The notes beneath the pieces are model-generated. The model made no database searches. It worked only from the letters and a program-made list of their open reading frames with translations, and was not told the origin of the DNA. Shown here in pieces: positions 32,738 to 32,738 of a stretch of 32,738 bases of DNA. Location: NCBI GenBank assembly GCA_016218925.1, contig JACRCR010000167.1, positions 1 to 32,738 on the forward strand, given 5' to 3'. Both the position numbers and the translations under genes were made by a program. Source of the DNA: Deltaproteobacteria bacterium (GTDB lineage Bacteria; Desulfobacterota; Binatia; UBA1149; CAITLU01). Each line of letters starts with the position of its first letter. Position 1 is the stretch's first letter.

Positions 32738-32738
32738 C

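Overview
The window is high-GC, gene-dense chromosomal DNA with no phage, insertion sequence, CRISPR or RNA gene that I can see. It looks Gram-negative: there are lipoproteins, an outer-membrane barrel, MltA and ClpB. Secreted proteins with delta-60 repeats, a myxococcal-type Cys-rich repeat and a dockerin-like tail suggest an uncultivated deltaproteobacterial-type lineage such as Binatota/Desulfobacterota_B or Myxococcota. That placement is inferred from protein style only. GTG and TTG starts are common and several of the starts chosen here differ from the longest open frame.

Left part (1-8 kb). A membrane FHA-domain protein runs off the left edge. It is translationally coupled to an exported trypsin-like serine protease. 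These are followed by an MltA lytic transglycosylase lipoprotein with an unusual insertion, an SDR dehydrogenase plus a membrane-anchored metallo-beta-lactamase-fold hydrolase (minus strand), and a divergent alpha/beta hydrolase plus phosphatidylcholine synthase (plus strand).

Middle (8-16 kb). A 965-aa secreted propeller-like protein ends in two six-cysteine modules and is followed by a clear terminator. Next come a coupled ankyrin lipoprotein and GT-C-like membrane protein. On the other strand lie a delta-60-repeat/dockerin-like secreted protein and an internally duplicated membrane protein.

Central operon (16.05-27.5 kb, minus strand). Nine genes are packed head to tail, and six consecutive junctions are 4-nt ATGA/GTGA overlaps. 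In order of transcription they are: ABC exporter, small Cys-rich anchored protein, GT4 glycosyltransferase, second GT4, APH-fold kinase, MurG-like GT-B enzyme, outer-membrane beta-barrel, sulfatase-superfamily lipoprotein with a Thr nucleophile and an inserted DUF5666-like domain, and a third GT4 paralogous to the second. The set reads as one machine that assembles a glycan or glycoconjugate in the cytoplasm, flips it with the ABC protein, decorates it in the periplasm and delivers it to the outer membrane. The product is unknown. This is the best candidate here for an undescribed system.

Right part (27.7-32.7 kb). A small secreted protein, ClpB, a PGPGW-type membrane protein, a zinc-ribbon protein and riboflavin synthase (RibE) are housekeeping-type genes.
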